Source: Trochalopteron elliotii
Taxonomy: Eukaryota > Chordata > Aves > Passeriformes > Leiothrichidae
Reading direction: 5' to 3'
Assembly: GCA_024734555.1 (NCBI GenBank)
Contig: JANPWX010000026.1
Coordinates: 4,605,856-4,669,855, forward strand
DNA length: 64,000 nt
Part shown: in pieces, positions 46,548 to 59,691 of the stretch
How the letters are laid out: every line of letters begins with the position of its first letter
Numbering within the stretch: position 1 is the first letter of the stretch
Program-made: the position numbers and the translations under genes
The notes under the pieces: model-generated
Databases searched by the model: none
Seen by the model: the letters and a program-made list of their open reading frames with translations, nothing else
What the model was told of the DNA's origin: nothing

Positions 46548-48875
46548 TATTTTAGCAAAGTGGGAAAGCATGTAATTGGGAAAAAAAGAAATTATATAAT
46601 CAAAGGCAGTTTAATAACAAGCATTGCTGAAATGTTCTCTGGTGTGATTTGCTCAGATGCCTAGATGAACATAACAAAGCTATGAAAAAGGGCTATGAAC
46701 TGAAGTTTTCCACAAAATCAGGAGCAAATAACACATACTTGAGGTGGAGAGAGGGGGTAAGCTGAACCCTTAACATGCTAACTGTAATAAGTACAGTGGA
46801 AGCAAGAGAAATCCTTTGAGCAGTTTGGTGCACTCAGGATAAACGGTTGACCACTTGGAATTCTTTCTTCAAGAAGAGACTAGCACTTCTACACATCAAT
46901 AATTCCACCGATGTTTTGGGGGTTTTGACAGTGGAGTAGTAAATATGACCTTGGTGCTGTTGATACATAAACACAAAATTGACCAACACAGAAAATACAC
47001 TCTTAAATTCTGAGAAGAAAGGCATTTTAAAAAGAAATATTTTTTGCTCTTCATAAAGAATTCTGGCCATCATTTACTCTTGCAGCAGATGATGAACAGC
47101 AGAAAGTTACCACAGCTTTGAATGTGTTGTTTTGTTTTCTTTAAACTGCTCATGTGTGGATATGCTCCAATAGAATAATTATTTATCCAAGAGTCAAAAG
47201 ACAAACAGACCTTTACTTGGTCTTTGAAGAGGTCAGAAAGGAAGGTCATTCTCTCCTTTTCAGCCTTTTTGGTGCATAATTTGATGTACATCTTTCTGTG
47301 CAGCTCCATGTTGCAGTAAATCCAGTAAATTCAGAAAAAAAAACAATACCTGCAGTAAAAATTTCACTGAGCTCTTGTTTTATTTTCAATACTTGGAGGC
47401 TTTGCTATAGGATTCAATGCCCTAATGTGTGTTATCACTACAAGTCCCATTAACAAGGGTGCTGTTTGCATGATTGCAATATGAAGTTATGTAAATCACG
47501 GTACATTTACATGTCTTTGAGTATGCATTTCAAACAATGTAATCATATCAGAGCCAAAATCCACAGTGTATATGACCTTCTGGCTTTTTTCAAAACCTGT
47601 TTTAAATCTTTTCCATATCTATCAATTTAATTTTTTCTTAAAAATCTATCTTCAAAAAGTTGGAGATAATAGTTTCTCTAATTTAGAGGAAGAAAATATT
47701 TTATGGATGCTCTTTAGGAAGCCTGAGTATTAAAAAATCTATTACGCTGCTTATAATTAAAGCATGAGAAAAAAATCTCATGCATATGTGAATCTTCAGT
47801 TTTAAATAAATAGTTTGGCTATAGCTTTGTTTACTGTTTTTATCTGGTGTAGGACACTTTATCCATTTGTGAAATCATTTCAGAAAATATATCAGATTGC
47901 TGGAAGACAGTGAAAATATTAAGGTTGGTGAGAAAAAGATTTTGGCTGTATGAACATCTTACTAGAACCCCTTCCAAAAAATCCACCACAAACTTCTGGT
48001 TTCTTGTTGTGAAATATATTATGTGAATTCCATCCAAAGGATATTCTGATTAAATAAGAAATTTCTGTTGAAATCCCAATAAATAAGGTCCTACATGGAG
48101 ATTTATAGATTCTGTGAAAAAGATACTCCTCTGAATTATCTCTTCTAGGTATTTATTATTTTAAGATACAGATGCAAAATCTTTTAAATTAACGACCTGT
48201 GTCACATTCTGCTTGCTTAAATACTTTAGAATAAGCTTATGCAAAGTACTTTCTATTCTGACTAAGCTTATTTGAAGTTCATCTAAATCCCACAGACATC
48301 TGTAGATAATTTTCCTATAGTAATCTTTTGATTTAAAATCTATTTCTTTGCAACAGCTTGTCCTGCTAAAGGCAAGTTTAGGGAAAAGTTTTCTTATCCA
48401 TATAGTAAATGTGTAAGTTGTTATAATTTGATTCTATGTGGCCATCACTGGCCTGCGTTCTGGATAAAGAAACTCTGTTTCCTTCTGGTAGAATTCAAAG
48501 TGTGAAAGTGTTGGATCTGAATGAGAAAGGCTTGTGTATGTAAGCAGCAAATCTTGGTTAAACAAGAGTTCACTCCACAAGAAGTGTGACTTTTGTAAGA
48601 AGAGGCTTAGAAAATCAGGAGATGGGAAATAACGTCGTTAGCTGGAAAGGAAGGAAGTGAATTACTGAGTGTTGTCACACTCCCTCATGAAAACAACAGG
48701 AAGGATTTACTAGTTTGGCCTGGACTTTGAAGGTGAGTTGTGGAATTTGCTTTAAAAAACATACAGCCTGTTGAAATCCTGTATCTGTAGAGAATATATG
48801 AACTTGGACTAGCCTCCTAGTTCATTCTGAGAAACCAAGCTAAAATGCACTCACTGAAACTGGTTCTGTAAGTCA
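46548..48875 (+). other. TIGD4 3' flank with coding-like minus-strand relics
   Basis: This is AT-rich DNA. On the minus strand, from about 48330 down to 47842, one frame reads protein-like with only two stops; a second protein-like frame lies at 47070-47309. No family was recognised. The rest shows nothing. Confidence 0.5.
47842..48333 (-). pseudogene. Possible decayed coding sequence of unknown origin
   Basis: In one minus-strand frame the sequence reads DFKSKDYYRKIIYRCLWDLD and continues to NLKDFASVS, a stop, then NNKYLEEIIQRS to QQKFLI, a stop, then SEYPLDGIHIIYFTTRNQKF to QMDKVSYTR and a third stop: about 160 codons with two internal stops. The residue mix (Trp, acidic and basic residues alternating with leucine) looks coding-like, but AT-rich DNA can imitate this. 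I recognise no family. Confidence 0.25.
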
Positions 48876-48879
48876 GACA

Positions 48880-48953
48880 TTTTATTTATATTCCAACATA
48901 TATTCCAACATTTATATTCCAACATTTATATTCCACTTTATTTATATTCCAAC
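48880..48953 (+). repeat. Short minisatellite, 12-14 bp unit
   Basis: About five imperfect copies of TTTATATTCCAACA and shortened variants stand in tandem. Confidence 0.85.
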
Positions 48954-51900
48954 ACTATAGCTTTCAAAATTATTTAGGAGTCCAGATATTTCTCCTTGCT
49001 TGGATTTTGGTCACATTTACAGGTAGTGAAAATGAAATCCATTCTAAAGTTGTGCTGTTTCAGGTGTTTGTCACAGGGAGATGCAGACTCCCAGATCTGA
49101 AATGCTAACAGTGGAAAAGGAAGCAGTGTGCTGTGTAAATGTTTGTCAGTTTAGCCTGTGCACACAGTTTGAGCTGGAGATTTCTTTACATTGTCTGGGT
49201 GAACCACCAGGACACTGGCTTTTTACATCTTGGGGTGGTATCTTTTGGAGGGAGAGGAAGAATTATAGCTTTATATTGCATCATATTTAAAATGAAGAAC
49301 CTTTTCTACAAAAGGCAGGTAACTAAAGCTGTCGTTTTCTTTAATACATTAATATTAGTATGGACAACAATGTGCTTTTTCTCTGTAGCTTTTCTACTTC
49401 ACTCTGTGGTTAAGTAGTGATTATGTTCTTCAGCATCAAGTCAGCAAGGTTACTTTTGGTAACCCAAAAGTGACTTCTAGAAGTGGGAACTAAAAATATG
49501 AAGTTTTAAAAATATAACTGATGTCTAGACAAGGCCAAAATAGAAAAAAATATTTGGAAAGTATGTTTGATATAATAAAAAACATCCTCGACTGATTATT
49601 GAGATAAGTAATATGTAAAATAAGTATGCTCTTCAAAAATGCATAGGTTTTTGAAAACTGTAAGAAATACTACACTGTGATTTTTTTGTGTGTGTTACTG
49701 CGTGTGCAGTTCTGGATACCTTTCAGGTTTATAAAACTACATCTTCTTTTAAAACTGTTACCGAAAGGAAGACTGCTCACCCCTAATGGTAAAAAGAAAT
49801 AACAATTTTTTGGACCCTTAGGCAAAACTGGAAGAGAGGAGGCAGTCAGGGATTTATAGGAGCACAATCCATGTGTGCCTGTATATCCAAGGTTTGTGAT
49901 GTTTTGATAGCTAGGCAATTGAGGGAGTAAATGAGCTGATGGTTTCACATTATTATACAGATCTTGAGAATAATACCCTCAAATACACAGAGTCTTTAGT
50001 GATTTTAATATTTAATATAATTTAATATAATTTATCTGTGCAATATTTTTGTAAACCTAAATTAAATTATAACATTAGAATATTAGTAAAATACCTTCAA
50101 GTTTTTTTGGTGGCTGTGTTTATTGAAATGGTAGAGTAATATTAGCCTACTCAAGACTTAACTGAAATGTATGGTGATTGGGCAACCATGGAATGTAATG
50201 ACAGTTATTTTATTCCTTTAATATCAATAAAAGACGGTGCTCCCTATTTTTGGGAGGCATTTGTTAAATGAAGGGTTTGCAAAGTTCTCATTGGGCACTG
50301 AATGCTGCTGTGGCCAGAGAAGAGTTTTTATATTTACACAAGGAAGTCAACATTTGTATCTAGATGTTTTAATATGTCTGTTTTGGGAAACCCTTCCTTG
50401 AAAGTCAGAACCAAGCCTAGTCAATTAATAAGCAAACAAATGTAACTGAAATTTTTGCAGTGGGATGAGTGACAGCATACTTCTGTCAATACATTCATTA
50501 ACAACAGAAAAAAATCTTTGCAACAGATGAAAATATAACAACTTGTTGTCTGACAGTCTGATTTTACACACAGCCTTTATGCTGGTAAAGGAGCGTGGTA
50601 TAGACATGTGATTCCCTTTTCCTGATACAACTGCACTGTGGTATAACCACATCATTGGTTTATAGAAACAGGAATTCAGGTATAGCTCATTTCCCTTCTT
50701 GGTAACACAGTTACTCTACTTGAGCTGAATTTTCTTCTTTCAAATGTAGCTATTTAAATGCATTGGTCTAGTTAAAACCATACAACATCTGGGTTAAGGC
50801 AGAGTGGGGAAGCCAGTAGTGTCTTGCCAACTTATTCATAGCTGTGTCACCTCTGTTCTTTGAGCAGAATGGAAAAGTGTAAATTGCAAAGTGAAGTCAG
50901 TGAAGTGAATAAATAACACACTGGATTACCAAATCTGTTGAGTGAGAAGGGGCCGTATTTTTGACAAATTTTAAAATGGCTTTCTGTGTTTTACAGTGTT
51001 TCAGCTGCAAGTCACATTCTTCCTAAGCTTTCATGTCATGCTACCTGTGCCACAACATTCCAGCCTTGTGCATGAATAGCACCAAGGGGAACAGGTCACT
51101 CCCATAGGTAGCTACAATCTGTGAGCTGTCAGGCTGCCCACAGGTAGTGGCTGTGTCACTGGGGAGGTGAGTTCCAGAGCTGGTTTTCATCCTCCCCTTC
51201 CATGCTTGTGTTGCTCTGTGTGCTGTGCCAGTGCTTGGCTGTAATCACCAAGGTAGTGACTCATCTGTCTGAGAAAGTTGTGGTCTGATGGGATGGTGCA
51301 ACCTCACCCCAAATGCCAAATGAAATAATTCATGGTTTATTGTTTGAAGAGTTTGGGACCCAGGATTGCTGAAGAGGGCATTAAGATGTCTCCGCTCTCC
51401 TGGTCACTGCTGAGTAGCAAAGCTGAGAGAAGTTCTTGCAATGGGAGAAGTTCTTACAAAACACTCGCTATTCAAGAATTACCTAGACATGTGGTAACTA
51501 GTTGTTGGATTTCTCATCTGAAGTCACTCACTTCTCTTGAAAGATGTGCTGTGGGTTTGCCTCTGTATCATGCATACAAGGAGACAACCTAAAGAAAGCG
51601 CTGCTTTTCTTCTAGCGGTGTTGGTGCCTCCTATTTCTAACCTGTATAAATGATGCAATATGATACTTTGTTATTCAAAATTCTATTTCTTTCCCCTTCC
51701 ACCTCTTTTTCATCCATTACCCTTATAATTTTATATTCACTGATATCCTGACAATTCTAATGTTAGTGTTAGGATTGTTGGCCCAACCTTCTGGCGAGCT
51801 GCTTTCCTCCTTACTCTCCCTATTTCTAATATTATCTTTTGCAGGTCATATTTTTGAATTGTCTCGTGTATCAACCGGTATCACTCTCTTGGTACACATC

Positions 51901-53596
51901 CTCGTGATCGTAGGCCCTAATTTCTCCATTGCTGTATTTAGTACCTTTCTCAAATCCTTGCTTCATTTAGCTGAAAACATTTAGTATGTCATTATCTCTT
52001 TTTGTCTTTTCCTTTTGTAGAGGAGGGGTGCAGTGCTTTTTCCAGCAGTCCCCCAGGATGTTGAAGAGAACTGGTAACAAAACACATAATCTTTCTCTCC
52101 TTTCAGGTGTCTCCATTTTCTGACAGTGGTCCCTTCCGACCTGTTCTTTTGAAGTTCTCAATTTGACATTTAGTATCTTTGTTTAAACTGCTCCTATTTC
52201 TCTTTCATCTCTTACCCCTACCTGCCTGTACAGCACCCTTCCCACATTTCACTTTTACATTTCCATTTCTAAACATCATATCCCTACCCTTAGCTCTTTG
52301 GCTTTTTCTTCCCTCCTCTTTTACTGGCCCCATCTAATGTTTAAACTGCATTTCAGACTCCATTGTCCTCCTTTCTATGATTTCATGTCCAGTACTCTCT
52401 TCCAAAAATAAATACTTAACTCTTTCTGGAGACAACCAGCTTTTTTACTATCTTACTTGGCATGTCTTCATGATATTCTTGCATCAAAGATTATGTAATG
52501 ATTAAAAGTATGTTATCTTCCCTATATTTACCTCTTTGCATTTCATTTTTTCCCATCCTCTATTCTTAGTCATTTCAAATCTTGCCTTCGTTTGGACCTT
52601 TCTTTTGCACTCCCCATCGCCAGCATGAATCTTATTCTTTTTTTTTTAACTTTGTAAAAATTAAACCCATAAACAAAACCTGCACAAAGACGGAGTTTGG
52701 GACTGTTTGTGTTACAACGTTGCAGTAAAAGGTCAGACTGAAGGCCACCTCAAACATTAGCTAATGTCTATCAAGGTTTTTGTTTGAACCTACATCTTTT
52801 GTTGTTTATTTTTGCTCTTTGCTATTTCAATAGCTCTTTGTGAGACTTCACATATTTGTGCTGTGTTCTGCTTTGTAGGGAGCTCATATGGCCTGAGATA
52901 GAGAAATGAAGGTAGAACATGAAAAAGGAGGAGTTAAAAGGCAGGATCCTGGTCTATTGAGATTCCCCTGCAGGAACTCAAGGAGAATTTGTAAGGCACG
53001 TTAACTAGAACTTTTTATTAAAAATCAACATTGAGAGTCCTCTGTAAGTCCATTTCCATTATTATTATTATGGAAATTATTATGAGAGATAACACCACAA
53101 GTTCTCTGAATTCTGGATGGCAAGAAATGGCCACCCACAATTCAGCTCCACTTCAAAACTGACACAAGTTTGGGTTTGAGTTTTCTTCCCCAGAGCTAAT
53201 GACACACAATCTGTGTAAACTATCTGTAACTGCCCTGCCCAGGGCCCATCGATGTTCAGTAAGCAAATACACATTTTCCTAGAGATAAAGCAAGGCTGAA
53301 ACAGCATTTCTGTGTAAGAAGAGTTTCTGCAGAGTCTAGACATTTCAGTAAGAGTCAGATGAGCTTCCAAATTGACACGGCTTTTCAGAAGTTAACCAAG
53401 AGACACTTGGTAATATGAACTTGAGATCTCCGAATTAAATACTTATTATGTTACCAACAACTGCTAAACTATTTTTGAAAAGCTGGCACAATGGATATCA
53501 GTTTTACTGCTCTGAGAAAAAGTGGCTCTGAGTGTTACATGTATACTCAACACAAGGCAAAGGTAAACAATTCAGATTTGAATTACAATTCAAATT
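48954..53596. other. Intergenic DNA, with a pyrimidine-rich block
   Basis: No gene was recognised. About 51640-52640 is unusually rich in T and C on the plus strand (many TTTCCCCTTCC, CTCTTTTTC and TCTTCCCTCC runs). An ATT microsatellite lies near 53059-53072. Confidence 0.6.
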
Positions 53597-54037
53597 CTAG
53601 TAGAGACAAACACTTAATTCCCTGTGAGAGCTGAGGGTGACCAGACTCAGTGTATTATACAGTGAGCATCTGCAGAGAAGCAGGAGCAGATGTGGCAAAT
53701 GATACAGACATGCAACAGCGAGACAGAAATACAAGTACAGGCACACAGAGCTACAGGCTCTTGGCTCTGCTTGTTGAATGAATACAAACAACCCTCCAAT
53801 GCCCCATCTGGAGACTTCCCCTACGTGTCCTATTACCAACTCAATGTTTTCAAAAGCAACAGAAGTTCCCTTAGGAACCAAAACAAAATTAGGGTTTGAT
53901 AATTTCTTGCCAAGTTGGCAATGTTGTTCTTCATACCCTTTCACCGTGTTGGAGTTGGCAGCAGAAATCCAAACTAGAAAAGGTAAAGCTGAAGTAAATG
54001 TGTAATAAAACATAGCTTTTTTGTGTCCCATCCTCAC

Positions 54038-54131
54038 CTGGCCTTCACTCATCTCATGTAGATTTAGGTGCCCTAAATCATACACCACCTTCAGAGCTTT
54101 GTCAAAGTCTAATCTGGTGCTAACAACTTGC
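54038..54131 (-). other. Orphan exon-like segment in a 197-codon open frame
   Basis: On the minus strand a pyrimidine-rich acceptor (CTCTCCTCTGAG then CTCTGACAG) precedes one base and 31 open codons, QVVSTRLDFDKALKVVYDLG then HLNLHEMSEGQ, and a good donor CAG|GTGAGG follows. The frame stays open across 53597-54190, which is long for this AT-rich region. The peptide was not assigned to a family. It could be an exon of an unannotated gene, a relic, or chance. Confidence 0.3.
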
Positions 54132-54244
54132 CTGTCAGAGCTCAGAGGAGAGCATTTGGCAAACATAATGCTTGGGTGGCTAGAAATCATCTTGCAATTT
54201 CATCTTAAATGTTTGTGGTTAAATAGCTTTAGTAAAATGACCTG

Positions 54245-55560
54245 ATCACTCCCTAACAATATCTACTCCATTATTTATACCCAGCCATAATGCACATGTG
54301 CAACTCCAAACCTGCATTCTTTGTGAAATGCCTTCATCTGCAGTGATAATCTGCTGAGGGCTAATACTGGGATGGCAGAGAGCATCCTGGACAATAAGAT
54401 TATATGAAACTTACATTAATGTAAGCTTCCTAAAGAATTATTTGGGATGGGGATTAGGTAGCTTTAGGAATTTAAAACTTCCCTTGGATTTCTTTATCCT
54501 CTCACCTCATCTCACGAGGGAGAACCCAGTAGCTCACAAAGGGTATAATTTTGAACAGTGTTCTTTGGGGGGAGCACTGCTAGTGTTCAGAAGCATATTG
54601 ACCTGCAAGGATTAGGAAGAAATTTTGCAACGTGTGGAAAACAGCTCATAGGATCCAGCCAGTGGGGGGTTTAACTGCTGCTCTGCCTCCCAAGTGGGCT
54701 GAGCCAGCCTCTTTATTAGGATACTGACTCCTCAGGCAAGGTACATATTTGTGAGACTGCATCCTCCAAAAGCAGTAATGCAGGTCCTGGTTTGCTTTTA
54801 ATCATTCATCCTTCTCTCATTTCCCTGTCTGCCATTCCAGCTCCTCAGTGACTAAAATTTCCCTGTCAGCCGCCTGCCTGATCCGATCAGTCCCCTGGTT
54901 TGGAAACCTGGGATGGTTCTGTGCCATCCATCCTCCTGATTTACAGGCTTTAAATACAGCACCTATATTTGGCAGGCTTTTTTTGTTTTGTTTTTGATTT
55001 TTTGTTGAGTATCAGATACTTGCATTCTCTAAAATCATTTCCAGCTCTAATGGGAAACGAATGAATTGTGAACCTCAAATGAACTCCATGTTTCTCTCTG
55101 TGCGGAGATAAAATTATAAGAATTTAAATCATGCTGAGATCTGCCCTTATTGACGTTCAAGAAGGGTGTAGACTCAGGTTAGGTGTGGATTGACCTTTGC
55201 AGACATGGTAGAAGATGTAAAGATTCACAATTAAGTACTCAGAATCAAAATGGATTAAGAGAGGAATTATATGTTCACTTCCAGGAAGCTTCTATTTCCT
55301 GTAGGATCATATGTACAGTTCTTTCCATCAGGGGTTTCATTAGCAGCCATTAGTTAGGAACTGACCTCTTTCATTCTTCTGCATCTGCCTGTGACTGGCT
55401 GAATGCCAGTTCTCACAGAATTTTGGTATTGGTTGCCTCATACTTAGGATACACCAAACTATAAAACCTGTACCTTCTGACAGAAGATCAAGCCTCAGAG
55501 AGCAGGATGTAGGCAAGGTAGCAGCCTGTCAGAATCATGAACTTCTCACTTCAGACCACA
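54245..55560. other. Intergenic DNA
   Basis: No gene, RNA or recognisable repeat was seen. Short GT-rich low-complexity sequence lies near 54980-55000. Confidence 0.5.
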
Positions 55561-55617
55561 CTTGGCACAGGGGTGGCATGGACAGATGCATAAAAAGGGA
55601 GCCACAGGAGTTAAGGG

Positions 55618-56033
55618 GTATCAGACTGTGTACTGCCATTAGGAAATGAATGTGTAATTGGGCAGCTAGTATCTATATTGAAGTATATTTCACTGTCACA
55701 ACTCTCTACAGCAACCAAAAAAATATTTAATGAAGGTGTGCCATCCTGTATTGCCATCACAGATACTGGCCAAAACACGGATCCACCTGAAAATATGCTG
55801 CAGTACATCCAACCCAGCTCCTAGAAAAGCATTTCTCCCCATACCAGACTCAACCAGAAGGTCAAATTTATGATCTATTTTTTGTCAAGTAGTCTTGCAT
55901 CACTACAGTCAGCTATACTGAACTGAAAGTTAGATTTAAACACAAGGTGTTGAGAAACAATGATTTCCGCCACAAATGCCCTCACCGTATCCCTCCCTGG
56001 GTTGTGACTGATGGCATTTTGGGTGCATATAAC
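55618..56033 (+). pseudogene. Possible relic of a von Willebrand A (collagen VI-like) coding sequence
   Basis: The plus strand has a 68-codon frame ending at a TAG (55822-55824). It contains LVSILKYISLSQ and TATKKIFNEGVPSCIAITDT followed by GQNTD. This order resembles the ALKYV..F.EA.....GVP..L...TDG.SQD strand-and-loop pattern of collagen VI-type VWA modules. After the stop the same frame gives LNQKVKFMIYFLSS, like the NFQKVKDFM helix of such modules, and 55983-56033 reads HRIPPWVVTDGILGAYN, again with a VTDG motif. Spacing is too short for two full modules, and stops interrupt it, so if real it is a broken fragment. The similarity is judged by eye and could be chance. Confidence 0.27.
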
Positions 56034-59000
56034 CAAAAAAAATTATCACCTGTATGATGATCTGATCAGTGATTAAATATACCCTGTGTTGAGACAGGGT
56101 TTTCAGAGAAATAACAATTGTAGGCAAGACACTGCTCACATTTCCATCTGAAAATGAGGGTGCAGATACATGATTTTCCAGGTTTCAGCATGGTTTTTGA
56201 TTTCAGATTTTAGACAAAAGTGTAAAATTTCTGAAACAGCTTCCTTGGCACTGCAAAGGCTGTTGAAAACTTTTGAGTTAGCAATATGTGGGTTCAGTAT
56301 AATCACTCTGACAAAGGGATGTATCACATATTAGCATCTGTGATGGTCAAACCAGTATTAACAATGTAATGCCATATAGAAAGTGCTTTAACTGAGTATT
56401 TTTTTAAAAAATATGTGTTTCAAAAATATGCTTATTTTCTATTAATCAGCTATGTTTCATTGCTTTGGTCCTAGCTTCCAATTGGATAGAGGAGCAGGCA
56501 AAGTGCTTTCAGGACCACAAACACATTTTGATTAAAGAGACTGAAATTAAACAGGCACAGGCTCAAAACATAGGCTGAGAGGGTTCCAAACAGCCTTAAT
56601 TTAGCCTCTTGCTTGCATACACATTATAAATATAGTCTCTCTGCAGACTATCACACCTTTTTCCTTTAATATCTGTCTGGTTTAAAGCTGGATGCTGTTT
56701 CTTTAATTCTACTGGGATTATTTATATGCTTAAATATGTCCTCAAATTCTGAGAGCTGGACTATGACAGGACTGGAGGCTGCTTTCATGATTTTAAATGT
56801 TGGTTCATAATACTACACTAGAACTGAGCACTTGGGTTAGGTCCCTTAAAGGTATTTAAATGACAAACTATGGAAAATAAATTTTTCAAATCATCTAGAA
56901 ACAAAATTTGCCCCAGATCAGATATCCATACTCTGAAATGTAGTTAGTGGTTATTTGCATTTTTAGGTATCTGAGAAGCTTTTAAAAAGCTTGTCTTTAA
57001 TGTTTCTTTAGAGTCTGGACTCTATATAAACTATTTGTGAAGTAAAGTTCAGTAATTACAGTGAAAATATGCAAAGGAAAAAGTCAAGAATGTTTAATTC
57101 AAGAATAGAAAAAGGGACCTAGATGGGAGGATCAAATGAGAGCTGCCACAGCCTAAAAAACTATCAAGCAACATTTAAGCAGCATTATTTTAGGACATCA
57201 AAGATTATCTTCAGATGCTTTAGGTGTGGCTGGAAAAATCTTAGTACTCACATTACAGTTTGGATGTGCTGGTGTGTTTTTTTATGGTATAGTATTCCTG
57301 AAGGAATGTGCTTTTCAGAATTTTTTCTCTGCTTATGAATTGTTCACAGCTGAGAAAATACCTTTGGACATCCAGCTGAAGCACCCTAGAAATGAAAGTA
57401 AGGAGGATTTAAAAAAATCTAGTTTACTTTCCCTCAAGTACCTTGTCTCTCTACTCTTCATTTTACTAAAGGACCCAGTGATTGCACCCGAGACAGATTT
57501 CTGTTGGTTTTCAATCCTTTATTTCATCAATCTCACTTCTTGTTATCTCTTTAAGAGAAATATTTCAATTTCCACAGAGCACTGTGGGTTTTTTCAAGCC
57601 AGATCTTAAGCTAGCATTGACTTGTAAGTGACAACTCCTAAGTAGGCACCTCCATGTAAGACACACAGCACTGACTTTTCATGTAAAGATAATTCACCAG
57701 CTGACAGCGTTTTTCCCCATTTAAATTGCTGACCATGCATCTATCAAGTGAGCTGGCACATGAAAGCCTGTGACCAGACAAGGCTCTGATCCTTGCCTGG
57801 GACACCCAGGATATGTTTCTTCTCTCACTCCCAGGAGCAGCCACAGAGAATTTCCATTCTCTGAAGTTTTTTTCTAAATTGCAGGGATACTCCTTTTAGC
57901 ATTACAGTTGTATTGTCTGCCATGTATCTGTCTGTGCTGGGAGTTCTGCTGTTCTCCTGTGTCTGCACAGCCATTTCTGTACAAAACAGCTTTATTCCCA
58001 ATACCAGAGACTCAGGAGTCAGCTCCTGTTCTGAACAGGCTTTTGAACACACTCGCATCCCTCTGTGAGGCATCTCAAGCAAATTAATTCTTCCTAGCTT
58101 GTTACACGGCTCATCTTTTGGGGTCCACTTCTGGTCAGATGTGTTCCTCAACCCCTGACTGAGAGTGGAAGGGAACCCTCTCCTGACAACAGAGTTGCAG
58201 CGCCCAAGGACCCATTTGTTCCTTTAACTAGGATTTGGATTGTTTCCATCAACTGTATACTTAATACAAGTTTGGGATACTGCAGCCCCACAGAAAATTC
58301 ATATTTCCATTTATATAATTTCAGTCTCTATTTCTATCTTAAACCCTAATACAACATGTGCACAATTATTTTCAAAGAATGAGACAAACCTTTAATTAAT
58401 AAATCCCTGTGCTGTTCCACAAAGAAGCGAAAGCCTGATTTACTCATAAATAAAATGTCAAGAAGGTGACCCAAGCCTTTTTAAAAAATGATGGTTTTTA
58501 TTTCAGTTTCATTCCAGCTCTGGCCTCAGAAGAACAAAGTATAAAAGATTAATAAATTGTAAATTTCTCTCACAGTAGTGGTACGTTACAATGAATAAAA
58601 GTGCCTGAAAATTCGATTCCCAGAGTTGCATTGCTCAGGCCTTGGCTTCTTGTCTGAGATGCTCATGGCCTCATGTCTCATGAGGGTGCTCTGCATAGTT
58701 TTGAAAATAAGTGGCGCAGAGCATCCTGGCCCAAAAACCTGGGTTTTCCATGTTTAAATAGAGAGTTTTGGGGGCAGAAAAGGGTACAACCATTGTTGGA
58801 GACCACGAGCACTCTGAAATTGCAAAGTTAGGAAAAAGCATTAATTATTTAGCTACCAAAAGGAATGTGAAGCTGCTAGCTTTGGGGTAAGTACTGGCTT
58901 TAAAAAAACCCAGACAGTAAAGTTGTGCTTTGGGGTGTTCATCCCACCTTTATCCAGCCTGCACTGAGACAAAGATAGACCTCATGGAGTCCCACCTAGA

Positions 59001-59650
59001 TTTCAAGGATAAGGGTCTAGGAAGGTTGCTGTGTGAAGGATTTTATGGGTGAATCCCCACTAGGCTAGAGGAAAGCTCTGCTGGGGGCTACCTACATCAG
59101 CTAGTAATTGTGCCTCTCTTGTGGTCAAATAACAAGATGACTTTGCTGACCAGACATTGTACTTTTGGAAGTGCAGTTTCAGCTGTGGATTTTGCCTGAG
59201 GGAAAGCTGAGCTTCCAGGAGGACACATCTTTTAAAACACAGTCAGTACAACAGAATGGAGGCATCATCTATTTTAGGAATTTACACAAGTCACAAATAA
59301 CTTAGGAATCTTTTGGCATGTGCACAATGTATAATCCATGTACTGCTTTCCCAAAAATGAGTAGAAACTAAGTGTCCAGCTACACTTCAATATGAATCTG
59401 CCAGTGCTCTTGATGCACCCCGAGGCCTCTTCCATTTCAAACATTTTTGATCTTAGAAGTCTCTATTTGAAGCCATTTTTTAGTTTGTTAAAGGAAACTT
59501 AGATGCAAACGTCTGAATATTTTCAAGTATAATTTTATTGATATAAACATCTGGATATTTTCAAGTTTGGTGTTGTATTTTATTTCTGTTCCTATTGAAA
59601 TATCCAAAATATTGTCAGCATGAAATAACAGCTTGTGCTATGCATGTGGA

Positions 59651-59691
59651 AGAAAAAAAAAAAGAAAAAATAAAAATTAAAAATAAAATAA
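59651..59691 (+). repeat. A-rich low-complexity tract
   Basis: About 40 bp of A runs are interrupted by G and T (AAAAATAAAAATTAAAAAT-like). No associated retroelement body is recognisable upstream. Confidence 0.85.

Noticed and set aside
47762..47783. Small hairpin with 8-bp arms around AAAAAA
   Set aside because: It is short and of a kind expected by chance in AT-rich DNA.
55611..55808. 65-codon minus-strand frame with protein-like composition
   Set aside because: The opposite strand reads better and resembles a VWA segment, so this is treated as its shadow.
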